The notes beneath the pieces are model-generated. The model ran no database searches and was not told where the DNA came from. It was given only the letters and a program-made list of their open reading frames with translations. DNA of 5,707 nucleotides, from assembly GCA_028291485.1 (NCBI GenBank), contig JAQGHZ010000493.1:1-5707 (forward strand), read 5' to 3'. Shown here in pieces: positions 1-5,707 of this stretch. The stretch comes from Rubritepida sp. GTDB taxonomy: Bacteria > Pseudomonadota > Alphaproteobacteria > Acetobacterales > Acetobacteraceae. How positions within the stretch are numbered: the stretch's first letter is position 1; each line of letters starts with the position of its first letter. The translations under genes were made by a program, and so were the position numbers.

Positions 1-7
1 CTCCCGG

Positions 8-517
8 CTATTCCGCGGCGCTGGCGCGAACCGGCAGCTTCCAGTTCGGCCGGATGAAGTGGCAGGTGTAGCCGTTGGGAATCCGCTCCAGGTAGTCCTG
101 GTGCTCGGGCTCCGCTTCCCAGAAGGGCCCCACCGGCGCCACCTCGGTTACGACCTTCCCCGGCCAGAGGCCCGAGGCCTCCACATCGGCGATGGTGTCG
201 AGTGCCACGCGCTTCTGCTCATCGCTCGTGTAGTAGATCGCCGAGCGATAGCTCATGCCCATGTCGTTGCCCTGCCGGTTGCGGGTCGTCGGGTCGTGGA
301 TCTGGAAGAAGAATTCGAGCAGCCTGCGGTAGCTGATCCGGGCGGGATCGAAGACGATCTCGATCGCCTCGGCATGGGTTCCGTGGTTGCGGTAGGTCGC
401 ATTCGGAACGTCGCCGCCCGAATAGCCGACACGCGTGGAGATCACGCCGTCATAGCGGCGGATGAGATCCTGCATGCCCCAGAAGCAGCCACCGGCAAGT
501 ACGGCACGTTCTGTCAT
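8..517 (-). CDS. msrA: Peptide-methionine (S)-S-oxide reductase MsrA
   Basis: This 169-residue cytoplasmic enzyme reduces the S epimer of methionine sulfoxide in proteins and free methionine, repairing oxidative damage at the expense of thioredoxin. The family signature GCFWG lies at residues 10-14, making Cys11 the catalytic nucleophile. The GTHAEAIEIVFDP segment follows, with Glu50 as the likely acid residue, and the conserved EPEHQDYL motif is at residues 136-143. Cys152 in the GYTCHF segment is the only other cysteine and is the probable resolving residue. The start is set by the GCFWG motif and by AAGGA six bases upstream. The reading frame stays open well beyond this start, but the extra sequence is low-complexity and antisense to the next gene, so the longer form is unlikely. 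The loop before HAE is shorter than in E. coli MsrA, and there is no fused MsrB domain. It is transcribed away from the oxidoreductase gene. Identification is firm. Confidence 0.96.
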   Translation of the reverse strand: MTERAVLAGGCFWGMQDLIRRYDGVISTRVGYSGGDVPNATYRNHGTHAEAIEIVFDPARISYRRLLEFFFQIHDPTTRNRQGNDMGMSYRSAIYYTSDEQKRVALDTIADVEASGLWPGKVVTEVAPVGPFWEAEPEHQDYLERIPNGYTCHFIRPNWKLPVRASAAE

Positions 518-523
518 CGGACG

Positions 524-528
524 TCCTT
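524..528 (-). promoter_or_regulatory. Ribosome binding site of msrA
   Basis: Read on the minus strand, AAGGA lies six bases before the ATG at 517. It supports the short 169-residue start over upstream in-frame starts in the long open frame. Confidence 0.7.
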
Positions 529-669
529 CATCGGGTTGGAGGGTTCGGGCAGGGATGTGGCCTCTGCGCCGCTTCGAAACAACTGCGGATTTTGCGGGCC
601 AGCGCGTTGCCTCCCCCTCGCCCCTCGCGCATACCGGAGACGGGCGCGGGCGGACGCGCCGCGAGGCCA

Positions 670-676
670 GGGGAAG
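670..676 (+). promoter_or_regulatory. Ribosome binding site of the FAD oxidoreductase
   Basis: GGGGAAG lies six bases before the ATG at 683. It supports the start directly before the Rossmann motif and argues against the long upstream extension of this open frame, which runs antisense through msrA. Confidence 0.65.
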
Positions 677-682
677 ACGTGG

Positions 683-1924
683 ATGCGGGAATCGGTGGTG
701 GTGCTCGGGGCGGGGATGGTGGGCGTCTCGGTGGCGCTGCATCTGCGCCGCCGCGGCTGCGACGTCGTGCTGATCGACCGCCAGGGCCCCGGCGAGGGCG
801 CCTCTTTCGGCAATGGCGGGCTGATCCAGCGCGAGGCCGTCTATCCGCACGCCTTCCCCCGCTCCTTCTCCGAGCTGCTGCGCATCGCGCGCAACAAGGC
901 GGTCGACGTCTCCTACCATCCGCTCGCCCTGCCCGGCTACGCCTCACCGCTGCTACGCTACTGGTGGCATTCCGAGCCCGCGCGCTACGAGCAGGTGGTC
1001 CTGGCCTGGGCGGCGCTGATCCGCACCTGCCTTGACGAGCACCTGGCGCGGGCCCGCGGCACTGAGGCGATGGCACTGCTGCGCCCCATCGGCTTCATGC
1101 GCCTCTTTCGCGATCCCGCAGGGCTGGAAGCCGCCGCCGCGGCCGCAGAGATCGGCAAGCGCGACCATGACGTGAATTTCGCCGTGCTCGACGGCAAGGC
1201 CCTGGCCGCCGCGGAACCGCATCTGCTCGTCGAGCGGGCGGGTGCGCTCCACTGGACGGACCCGCTCTCGGTCAGCGACCCGCATGCGCTGACCCTCGCC
1301 TATTTCCAGCGGTTCCTGGAGGCGGGCGGCGCCTTCGCGACGGGCGACGCGACGACGCTCGCGCAGGCCGGATCGGGCTGGAAGGTCCAGACCCAAGGCG
1401 GGCCGGTCGAGGCGGCGCGCACCGTCATCGCGCTCGGCGCCTGGGCACCGAAGGTCACGCAGGCGCTCGGCTATGCGCCGCCCATCTTCGGCAAGCGCGG
1501 CTACCACTTCCACTACGGCATGCAGGGCAATGCGGTGCTGAACCGCCCCATCATCGACACGGATGCGGGCTTTGCGCTGATGCCGATGCGCGCGGGCGTC
1601 CGCCTCACCAGCGGCGCCGAGTTCGCCGCCACCGACGCGGCGGCGACGCCGGTGCAGCTCGAACGCGCCGAGCCGGTGGCCCGGAAGCTCCTGCCGCTGG
1701 CCGACCGCGTGGAGGAGAAGCCCTGGCTGGGCGTGCGCCCCTGCATGCCGGACATGCTGCCGGTCATCGGGCGGCTGCCGAAGCACGAGAGCGTCTGGTG
1801 CGCCTTCGGGCATGGCCACCAGGGCCTGACCCTGGGTCCGACCACCGGCCGCCTCGTCGCCGAGTTGATGACGGGCGAGCCCCCCTTCGTGGACCCGGCG
1901 CCCTATCGGCCGGAGCGGTTCTGA
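683..1924 (+). CDS. FAD-dependent oxidoreductase, DAO/DadA family (D-amino acid dehydrogenase-like)
   Basis: A 413-residue flavoprotein of the D-amino acid oxidase/DadA superfamily, which oxidises the C-N bond of amino acids or secondary amines to an imine that hydrolyses to a keto acid and amine. The N terminus is a Rossmann fold with GAGMVG at residues 9-14, and Asp32 ends the second strand where it would bind the FAD ribose. A SFGNGGLIQ segment at 41-49 corresponds to the SAANAGQIS region of E. coli DadA. The C-terminal GVRPCMPDMLPVIG at 350-363 and GHGHQGLTLGP at 376-386 are the usual FAD-closing motifs. Length matches DadA-type proteins, and there is no signal peptide. DadA enzymes pass electrons to the respiratory chain, while oxidases use oxygen; the sequence does not decide between them. 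Substrate is unknown: D-amino acids, D-hydroxyproline, glycine/sarcosine-type amines and 2-hydroxyglutarate are alternatives in this superfamily. No racemase, transporter or regulator lies alongside to narrow it. Confidence 0.88.
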   Translation: MRESVVVLGAGMVGVSVALHLRRRGCDVVLIDRQGPGEGASFGNGGLIQREAVYPHAFPRSFSELLRIARNKAVDVSYHPLALPGYASPLLRYWWHSEPARYEQVVLAWAALIRTCLDEHLARARGTEAMALLRPIGFMRLFRDPAGLEAAAAAAEIGKRDHDVNFAVLDGKALAAAEPHLLVERAGALHWTDPLSVSDPHALTLAYFQRFLEAGGAFATGDATTLAQAGSGWKVQTQGGPVEAARTVIALGAWAPKVTQALGYAPPIFGKRGYHFHYGMQGNAVLNRPIIDTDAGFALMPMRAGVRLTSGAEFAATDAAATPVQLERAEPVARKLLPLADRVEEKPWLGVRPCMPDMLPVIGRLPKHESVWCAFGHGHQGLTLGPTTGRLVAELMTGEPPFVDPAPYRPERF

Positions 1925-2148
1925 CGCTTCCTTGCTAGGGCGCGCCGTCGCGCAACCCGGCCGTTATTCAGACGTTCCTTGACACGTCCCCCTTCGACGC
2001 CGAAGGGTAGGATCACCCTGACATGGAAGCCTGATATCCCCCGAGAGCATGCGCGCGCGCCGTCCGTTCGGGAACCGGCCCGCAGCGGCCTTCCCCATCA
2101 AGGCCCGATAACCGGCCCCGAGAGAGCCGCGTCCGCAGCGTCGGCGGG
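1925..2148. other. Intergenic and probable leader region of the signalling operon
   Basis: These 224 bases separate the oxidoreductase stop from the hybrid kinase and should hold a terminator for the first and the promoter of the second. A perfect TTGACA box stands at 1979-1984, but no good -10 hexamer sits at 16-18 bases; the nearest candidate, TAGGAT at 2008-2013, is 23 bases away. Further down are a 14-base alternating purine-pyrimidine tract (2047-2060), an imperfect GGAA..GGCC / GGCCTTCC hairpin (2071-2094) and a possible 20-codon ORF (2049-2111). None is strong enough to call as a functional element. Confidence 0.4.
1990..2007 (+). terminator. Perfect 7-bp hairpin, possible terminator or operator
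   Basis: CCCTTCG and CGAAGGG form a perfect seven-base stem around the loop ACGC, 65 bases after the oxidoreductase stop. No T-run follows on either strand, so it is not a classical intrinsic terminator. The right arm also overlaps a second inverted repeat, AGGGT (2004-2008) with ACCCT (2015-2019), so two mutually exclusive stems are possible. It could be a transcript-end stem, an attenuator-like structure or a protein binding site. The structure is seen directly; the function is a guess. Confidence 0.3.
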
Positions 2149-2193
2149 ATGAGTGTCGGCGAGATGAGTGTCAGCGAGATGAGTGTCAGCGGC
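2149..2193 (+). repeat. Tandem 15-bp repeat carrying three in-frame ATG codons
   Basis: Three consecutive 15-base units begin at 2149, 2164 and 2179, each opening with ATGAGTGTC. Units one and two differ at one base; unit three differs from unit two only in its last codon. A decayed partial copy matching 10 of 12 bases lies just upstream at 2137-2148 but has lost the ATG. Each unit encodes M-S-V-[GS]-[EG], so gain or loss of a unit keeps frame and merely adds or removes five residues and a potential start. Confidence 0.9.
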
Positions 2194-5100
2194 GGTTTCC
2201 CGATCGTGGGCGTCGGGGCTTCAGCGGGTGGCGTCGAGGCTCTCGAGGGCTTCTTTCGCGGCCTTCCGGCAAAGCCCGGCCTCGCCGTCGTCGTCGTGAC
2301 GCATCTCAGCCCGGACCGGGAAAGCCTGCTGCACGAGGTCATCGCCCGCTACACGGCCATGCCTGTGCATGTGGCGGAAGACCGCATGCAGGTGGAGATC
2401 GACAACGTCTACGTGCTGCCCGCGAACTCGATCGTCGAGATCGCGGAGCGCCAGCTGCAGGTCCACCAGATCGGGAACCGCCGCGAACGCAAGCCCATCG
2501 ATATCTTCTTCGCCTCCCTGGCGGTGAACCTGGGCGAACTCTCGGCCGGAGTGGTTCTCTCGGGCGGCGACGGCGATGGGACACTCGGCATCAAGGCCAT
2601 CAAGGAAAGGGGTGGACTGACCCTGGCGCAGGTCGCCGACGGCTTCGGGCCGAAGCATCCCAGCATGCCGGACAGCGCGATTTCCACCGGCCTGGTCGAC
2701 TTTGCCGTCCCTGCAGACATGATGGGCGCCAAGCTGGTCGATTTCGTGCGCAGCAGCGACAATCCCGGCGGCGGCGTCCCCCACCCCATCGCGGAGGGCG
2801 CGCTCACGATCGACCGCGGCATGCCCGAGATCTACGGGATCCTGCGCAGTCAGGTCGGGCACGACTTCAGCGGCTACAAGACGACGACCTTCTTCAGGCG
2901 CGTGCAGCGCCGCATGCAGGTGCTCCAGCTCCTGACGATCGAGGCCTATGCCCAACGGCTGCGGCAGGATCCGCGCGAGGTCGGCGCCCTGTTCCGTGAC
3001 CTGCTGATCAACGTCACCAGCTTCTTCCGCGACGCCGACGCCTTCGAGGCCCTGGAGAAGCTCGTGGTGCCGAAGCTCTTCGAAGGGCGCGGCGCCGACG
3101 ATACGGTGCGCGTCTGGGTGCCTGGCTGCTCGACCGGCGAGGAGGTTTTCTCCCTAGCCATCCTGCTGCGCGAGCACATGGACACGCTGGCGGCCGTGCC
3201 GCGCGTGCAGATCTTCGCGACGGACATCGACGAGCATGCGCTGGGCGTGGCCCGCACGGCGCGCTACCCTGCGGCCCTCCTCGACGGCGTGACGCCGGAG
3301 CGGCGCGGGCGTTTCTTCCTGCCCGACGGCGGCAGCAACATCGTCTCGAAAGAGGTGCGGGAGCTGTGCATCTTCTCGCCGCACAGCGTCATCCGAGATC
3401 CGCCCTTCTCGCGCATCGACCTCGTTTCCTGCCGCAACCTGCTGATCTATTTCGGCGGCGGCGTGCAGAACCAGGTCATTCCCACCTTCCACTACGCGCT
3501 CCGGCCGGACGGATATCTCTTCCTGGGGTCCGCGGAGAACGTCAGCCAGTTCGACGACCTCTTCGCGCCGGTCGACAAGAAGCAGCGCATCTTCCGCCGC
3601 CGCGCCGATGGACCGTCGGCGCCCCGACTTCCGCTGGTGCTGAGCGCCCTCCGCCCGGCCCAGCGCGCCGAGCTGGGACCTCGCCGCCCCTCATTGGGCG
3701 ACCTTGCGCTGCGCCAGGCGGTGGACGAACAGGTGCTGGATCGCTTCGCGCCGGCGCACGTCGTCGTCAACGGCGATGGCGACGTGGTCTACTATTCGCA
3801 CCGCACCGGCAAATACCTGGAGACGCCGGCCGGCGCGCCGACCCGCCAGTTCCTGACGATGGCCCGCAAGGGCCTGCGGCTCGACCTGCGCACCCTCTTC
3901 CGCGAGGCGGTGGAGAGTGGCCGGCCCGCCGTGCGTGAGGACATCGCCGTCGAGAACGACGCGGGCGGCGTGCAGTTCGTCAACCTCACCGTCGACCCCC
4001 TAAGCAACCGGATCGGCGCCGGCACCACTGACCCGCTCTACCTCGTGCTCTTCACGGATCAGGGCCCGCTGCTCAGCCGCGAGGAGGCTATGCACCGCGA
4101 CCATGCGACGCAGGGCGGCGGCGCGGTGCACCCGGAGCGCGAGTTGCGCGAGACGCGCGAGCGGCTGCAATCGATGATCGAGGAATACGAGACGGCGCTG
4201 GAGGAGCTGAAATCCTCCAACGAGGAGCTCGTCTCCGTCAACGAGGAGATGCAATCCACCAACGAGGAGCTGGAGGCCTCCAAGGAGGAGCTGCAATCGG
4301 TCAACGAGGAGCTCCACACCGTCAACGCCGAGCTCACCGGCAAGGTGGACGCGCTGGACCGTGCCAATTCCGACCTGCGGAGCCTCTTCGAGAGCACCGA
4401 GGTCGCGACGGTCTTCCTCGACGAGAACCTCGTGATCCGCAGCTTCACGCCCACCGTGGCCAAGGTGTTCCACGTCCTTCCGGGCGATCGGGGGCGGCCC
4501 ATCACGGACCTATCGAGCCGCCTGGTCATGCCGGGCTTCGCCGACGACATCGCCCGCGTCTTCGCGGATAAGGGCCCGATCGAGCGGCGCGTGGAGAACG
4601 AGGACGAGAGCGCGCATTTCCTCGTCCGCCTCGCCCCCTACCGCGACGTCAGCGAGCGCATCGAGGGCGTGATCGTGACCTTCATCGACGTCACCATCGT
4701 GACCCGCGCGGAGGCCCGGCAGCGCGTGCTCATCGCCGAGCTGCAGCATCGCACGCGCAACCTGCTCGCCATCATCCAGTCCATCGCGCAGCAAACCCTG
4801 GGCAAGGGCGGGTCGCTCGCCTCCTATGTGACGCGGCTGCAGGCGCTGGGACGGGTGCAGAGCCTGGTGGGCGGCGCCATGGACGACCGGATCGACCTCG
4901 GCGACATCGTGCACCTGGAGCTCCAGGCGATCGGCCCCGGCGTGGAGAACAAGGTCTCGATCTCCGGCCCAAAGGTTTCGTTGGGCTTCGAGCTGGTGCA
5001 GAGCTTCGGCCTCGCGCTGCACGAACTCGCGACCAATGCGGTCAAGCACGGCGCCCTCAGCGTCGAGTCCGGCCGGCTGGCCATCGCCTGGGACCTCCGG

Positions 5101-5325
5101 CGCAACCGCGACCACGATCAGACCCTGCTGCTGGAGTGGCGCGAGAGCGGCGTGCCGGACCTGCAGCCGCCCACCCGCCGCGGCTTCGGGCGAGAACTGA
5201 TCGAGCGCGCGCTCGCCTACACCTTGCGTGCCGAGACCGAGATGGTCTTCGGGGAGGACGGCATGACCTGCCGTATCGAGATGCCCCTGCCCGCCCGGCC
5301 GGTGGAGGAGCAGCTCGATGCCTAG
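2149..5325 (+). CDS. Hybrid CheB-CheR-PAS-HWE sensor histidine kinase
   Basis: A soluble signalling protein of up to 1058 residues. Domains in order: CheB methylesterase/deamidase (about 17-200) with the triad Ser25 in GASAGG, His52 in VTHLSP and Asp143 in GDGDG; CheR methyltransferase (about 224-485) with NVTSFFRD at 288-295, the SAM-binding PGCSTGEE at 325-332, FATDID at 356-361 and SCRNLLIYF at 427-435; a PAS-like domain (about 520-637); a coiled coil (about 660-745) with six E-E heptads; a second PAS (about 741-850); and an HWE kinase whose H box carries His867 in ELQHRTRN, an N box with HELATNAVKHG at 958-968, WRE at 997-999 and a GFGRELIE G box at 1012-1019. It lacks the CheB receiver and any transmembrane helix, so it probably senses cytoplasmic cues through PAS. 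The phosphate acceptor is likely the overlapping receiver gene. The start is uncertain: ATG at 2149, 2164 and 2179 are all in frame, with no clear ribosome site. Similar fusions are often labelled simply as CheB; no CheA, CheW or chemoreceptor lies nearby, so a role in classical chemotaxis is not implied. Confidence 0.93.
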   Translation: MSVGEMSVSEMSVSGGFPIVGVGASAGGVEALEGFFRGLPAKPGLAVVVVTHLSPDRESLLHEVIARYTAMPVHVAEDRMQVEIDNVYVLPANSIVEIAERQLQVHQIGNRRERKPIDIFFASLAVNLGELSAGVVLSGGDGDGTLGIKAIKERGGLTLAQVADGFGPKHPSMPDSAISTGLVDFAVPADMMGAKLVDFVRSSDNPGGGVPHPIAEGALTIDRGMPEIYGILRSQVGHDFSGYKTTTFFRRVQRRMQVLQLLTIEAYAQRLRQDPREVGALFRDLLINVTSFFRDADAFEALEKLVVPKLFEGRGADDTVRVWVPGCSTGEEVFSLAILLREHMDTLAAVPRVQIFATDIDEHALGVARTARYPAALLDGVTPERRGRFFLPDGGSNIVSKEVRELCIFSPHSVIRDPPFSRIDLVSCRNLLIYFGGGVQNQVIPTFHYALRPDGYLFLGSAENVSQFDDLFAPVDKKQRIFRRRADGPSAPRLPLVLSALRPAQRAELGPRRPSLGDLALRQAVDEQVLDRFAPAHVVVNGDGDVVYYSHRTGKYLETPAGAPTRQFLTMARKGLRLDLRTLFREAVESGRPAVREDIAVENDAGGVQFVNLTVDPLSNRIGAGTTDPLYLVLFTDQGPLLSREEAMHRDHATQGGGAVHPERELRETRERLQSMIEEYETALEELKSSNEELVSVNEEMQSTNEELEASKEELQSVNEELHTVNAELTGKVDALDRANSDLRSLFESTEVATVFLDENLVIRSFTPTVAKVFHVLPGDRGRPITDLSSRLVMPGFADDIARVFADKGPIERRVENEDESAHFLVRLAPYRDVSERIEGVIVTFIDVTIVTRAEARQRVLIAELQHRTRNLLAIIQSIAQQTLGKGGSLASYVTRLQALGRVQSLVGGAMDDRIDLGDIVHLELQAIGPGVENKVSISGPKVSLGFELVQSFGLALHELATNAVKHGALSVESGRLAIAWDLRRNRDHDQTLLLEWRESGVPDLQPPTRRGFGRELIERALAYTLRAETEMVFGEDGMTCRIEMPLPARPVEEQLDA
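4201..4326 (+). repeat. Six heptad repeats encoding an E-E coiled coil within the kinase
   Basis: Six 21-base units each begin GAGGAG and encode, in order, EELKSSN, EELVSVN, EEMQSTN, EELEASK, EELQSVN and EELHTVN (residues 685-726). Leu/Met at position three and Val/Ser/Thr at position six give the a/d pattern of a parallel coiled coil, consistent with a signalling helix joining the two PAS domains. Codons vary between units, so this is an old protein-level repeat rather than a recent DNA expansion. Confidence 0.88.
5304..5310 (+). promoter_or_regulatory. Strong ribosome binding site inside the kinase gene end
   Basis: GGAGGAG lies seven bases before the ATG at 5318, within the last codons of the kinase. 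It fixes the start of the response regulator and indicates that it is translated from the same message, with likely translational coupling. Confidence 0.8.
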
Positions 5326-5707
5326 GGGTTCTGTCACGCCTGTCGGCACCGTCCTGCTGGGCCGTCGCATCCTGATCGTCGAGGACGACTACCTGATCGC
5401 GCTCGGCCTCTCCGACATCCTGACTCAGGCGGGCGCCGAGGTGGTCGGGCCGATCGGCTTCGTGCCGGAGGCCGTGGCGTTCGTGGAGGCGCAGGCCGAT
5501 TCCTTCGACGCCGCCGTGCTCGACGTGAACATGCACGGGCGCAAGACCTACCCGGTGGCCGATGCGCTCGCGGCGCGGGGCATCCGCTTCGTCTTCACCA
5601 CCGGTTACGGCGCGGACGCGCTCGAGCCGGCCTATCGCGGCTATCCGCGCTGCGACAAGCCGGTGGACCGATCTGCCCTGCTGGCGGCCCTGACGGCGGA
5701 GGTCTAG
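5318..5707 (+). CDS. Single-domain response regulator (receiver only)
   Basis: A 129-residue CheY-like receiver. It shows the acidic pair Asp23-Asp24 after the first strand (LIVEDD), the phosphoacceptor Asp69 in VLDVNM, the switch threonine Thr95 in FTTGY at 93-97, and Lys114 in DKP. There is no DNA-binding or enzymatic output domain. The first 14 residues precede the receiver fold and are probably unstructured. Its ATG overlaps the kinase stop by eight bases, so the two genes form an operon and the HWE kinase is the obvious phosphodonor. FTTGY resembles the FATGUY motif of alphaproteobacterial single-domain regulators such as SdrG, which work in the general stress response network, with the alanine replaced by threonine. 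Its output could be a protein contact, phosphotransfer or a phosphate sink; the sequence does not decide. The stop codon coincides with the last base of the window, so nothing can be said downstream. Confidence 0.93.
   Translation: MPRGSVTPVGTVLLGRRILIVEDDYLIALGLSDILTQAGAEVVGPIGFVPEAVAFVEAQADSFDAAVLDVNMHGRKTYPVADALAARGIRFVFTTGYGADALEPAYRGYPRCDKPVDRSALLAALTAEV

Larger units (their letters stand above)
518..682. other. Divergent intergenic region between msrA and the FAD oxidoreductase
   Basis: These 165 bases should carry the promoters of both divergent genes. I found no convincing -35/-10 pair on either strand. An inverted repeat GGCGCG / CGCGCC with a six-base spacer lies at 643-660, just upstream of the oxidoreductase ribosome site. 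It could form a small hairpin in the leader, but such repeats arise easily in GC-rich DNA. The only AT-richer patch is around 572-598 and is the most plausible place for promoter elements. This is inference. Confidence 0.4.

Noticed and set aside
59..682. Long upstream extension of the oxidoreductase open frame, running antisense through msrA
   Set aside because: It lacks family similarity, overlaps a certain gene on the other strand, and the GGGGAAG site with the Rossmann motif places the real start at 683. Long open shadow frames are expected in GC-rich DNA.
518..919. N-terminal extension of the msrA frame upstream of residue 1
   Set aside because: The extension is low-complexity, antisense to the oxidoreductase, and the ribosome site plus GCFWG position fit the 517 start.
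1954..1978. Minus-strand GGAAC-N17-GTT resembling an EcfG stress-sigma promoter
   Set aside because: It points back into the plus-strand oxidoreductase, with no gene to drive, and the -10 part is only three bases; likely chance.
2047..2060. Alternating purine-pyrimidine tract as Z-DNA or a regulatory element
   Set aside because: It is only 14 bases long and such tracts are common in DNA this GC-rich; nothing else supports a role.
2071..2075. Plus-strand GGAAC upstream of the kinase as an EcfG -35 element
   Set aside because: No GTT occurs at the required 16-17 base spacing.
3366..3938. Plus-strand open frame within the kinase gene as a separate overlapping gene
   Set aside because: It is proline- and arginine-rich with no recognisable motif and lies fully inside the CheR/PAS coding sequence; a frame shadow.

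Overview
The window is GC-rich, and its gene content points to an alphaproteobacterium. The main clue is an HWE-type histidine kinase fused to CheB and CheR modules and paired with a single-domain receiver carrying a FATGUY-like motif; both are typical of that class. The GC-rich style would suit an Acetobacteraceae- or Methylobacteriaceae-like genome, but I cannot fix genus or family from sequence alone. No mobile elements, tRNA or rRNA genes, or CRISPR arrays are visible. Base composition looks uniform, so this resembles an ordinary chromosomal segment.

Layout: (1) 8-517, minus strand: a complete msrA, a peptide methionine sulfoxide reductase of 169 residues. (2) 518-682: a 165-base divergent intergenic region. 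(3) 683-1924, plus strand: a complete DadA-like FAD-dependent amine/amino-acid oxidoreductase of 413 residues. (4) 1925-2148: a 224-base gap with a perfect 7-bp hairpin, an isolated TTGACA box and a possible 20-codon upstream ORF. (5) 2149-5325, plus strand: a large hybrid signalling protein of up to 1058 residues, ordered CheB methylesterase, CheR methyltransferase, PAS-like domain, coiled coil, PAS, HWE histidine kinase. (6) 5318-5707, plus strand: a single-domain response regulator whose start overlaps the kinase stop by 8 bases. The window ends exactly at its stop codon.

The last two genes form a clear two-gene signalling operon. The kinase keeps the key residues of the CheB triad, the CheR SAM-binding motif and the HWE H, N, WxE and G boxes. 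It may therefore combine carboxyl methylation/demethylation with phosphotransfer to the adjacent receiver. The receiver has no output domain, so it probably acts through protein contacts or as a phosphate shuttle or sink. The first two genes (repair of oxidised methionine, flavin-dependent oxidation) are divergently arranged and not obviously linked to the signalling pair.

The observations most worth checking are: a coiled coil between the PAS domains built of six E-E heptads, several of which resemble chemoreceptor methylation sites and could be a built-in substrate for the protein's own CheB/CheR; and a tandem 15-bp repeat that places three in-frame ATG codons at the start of the kinase gene.
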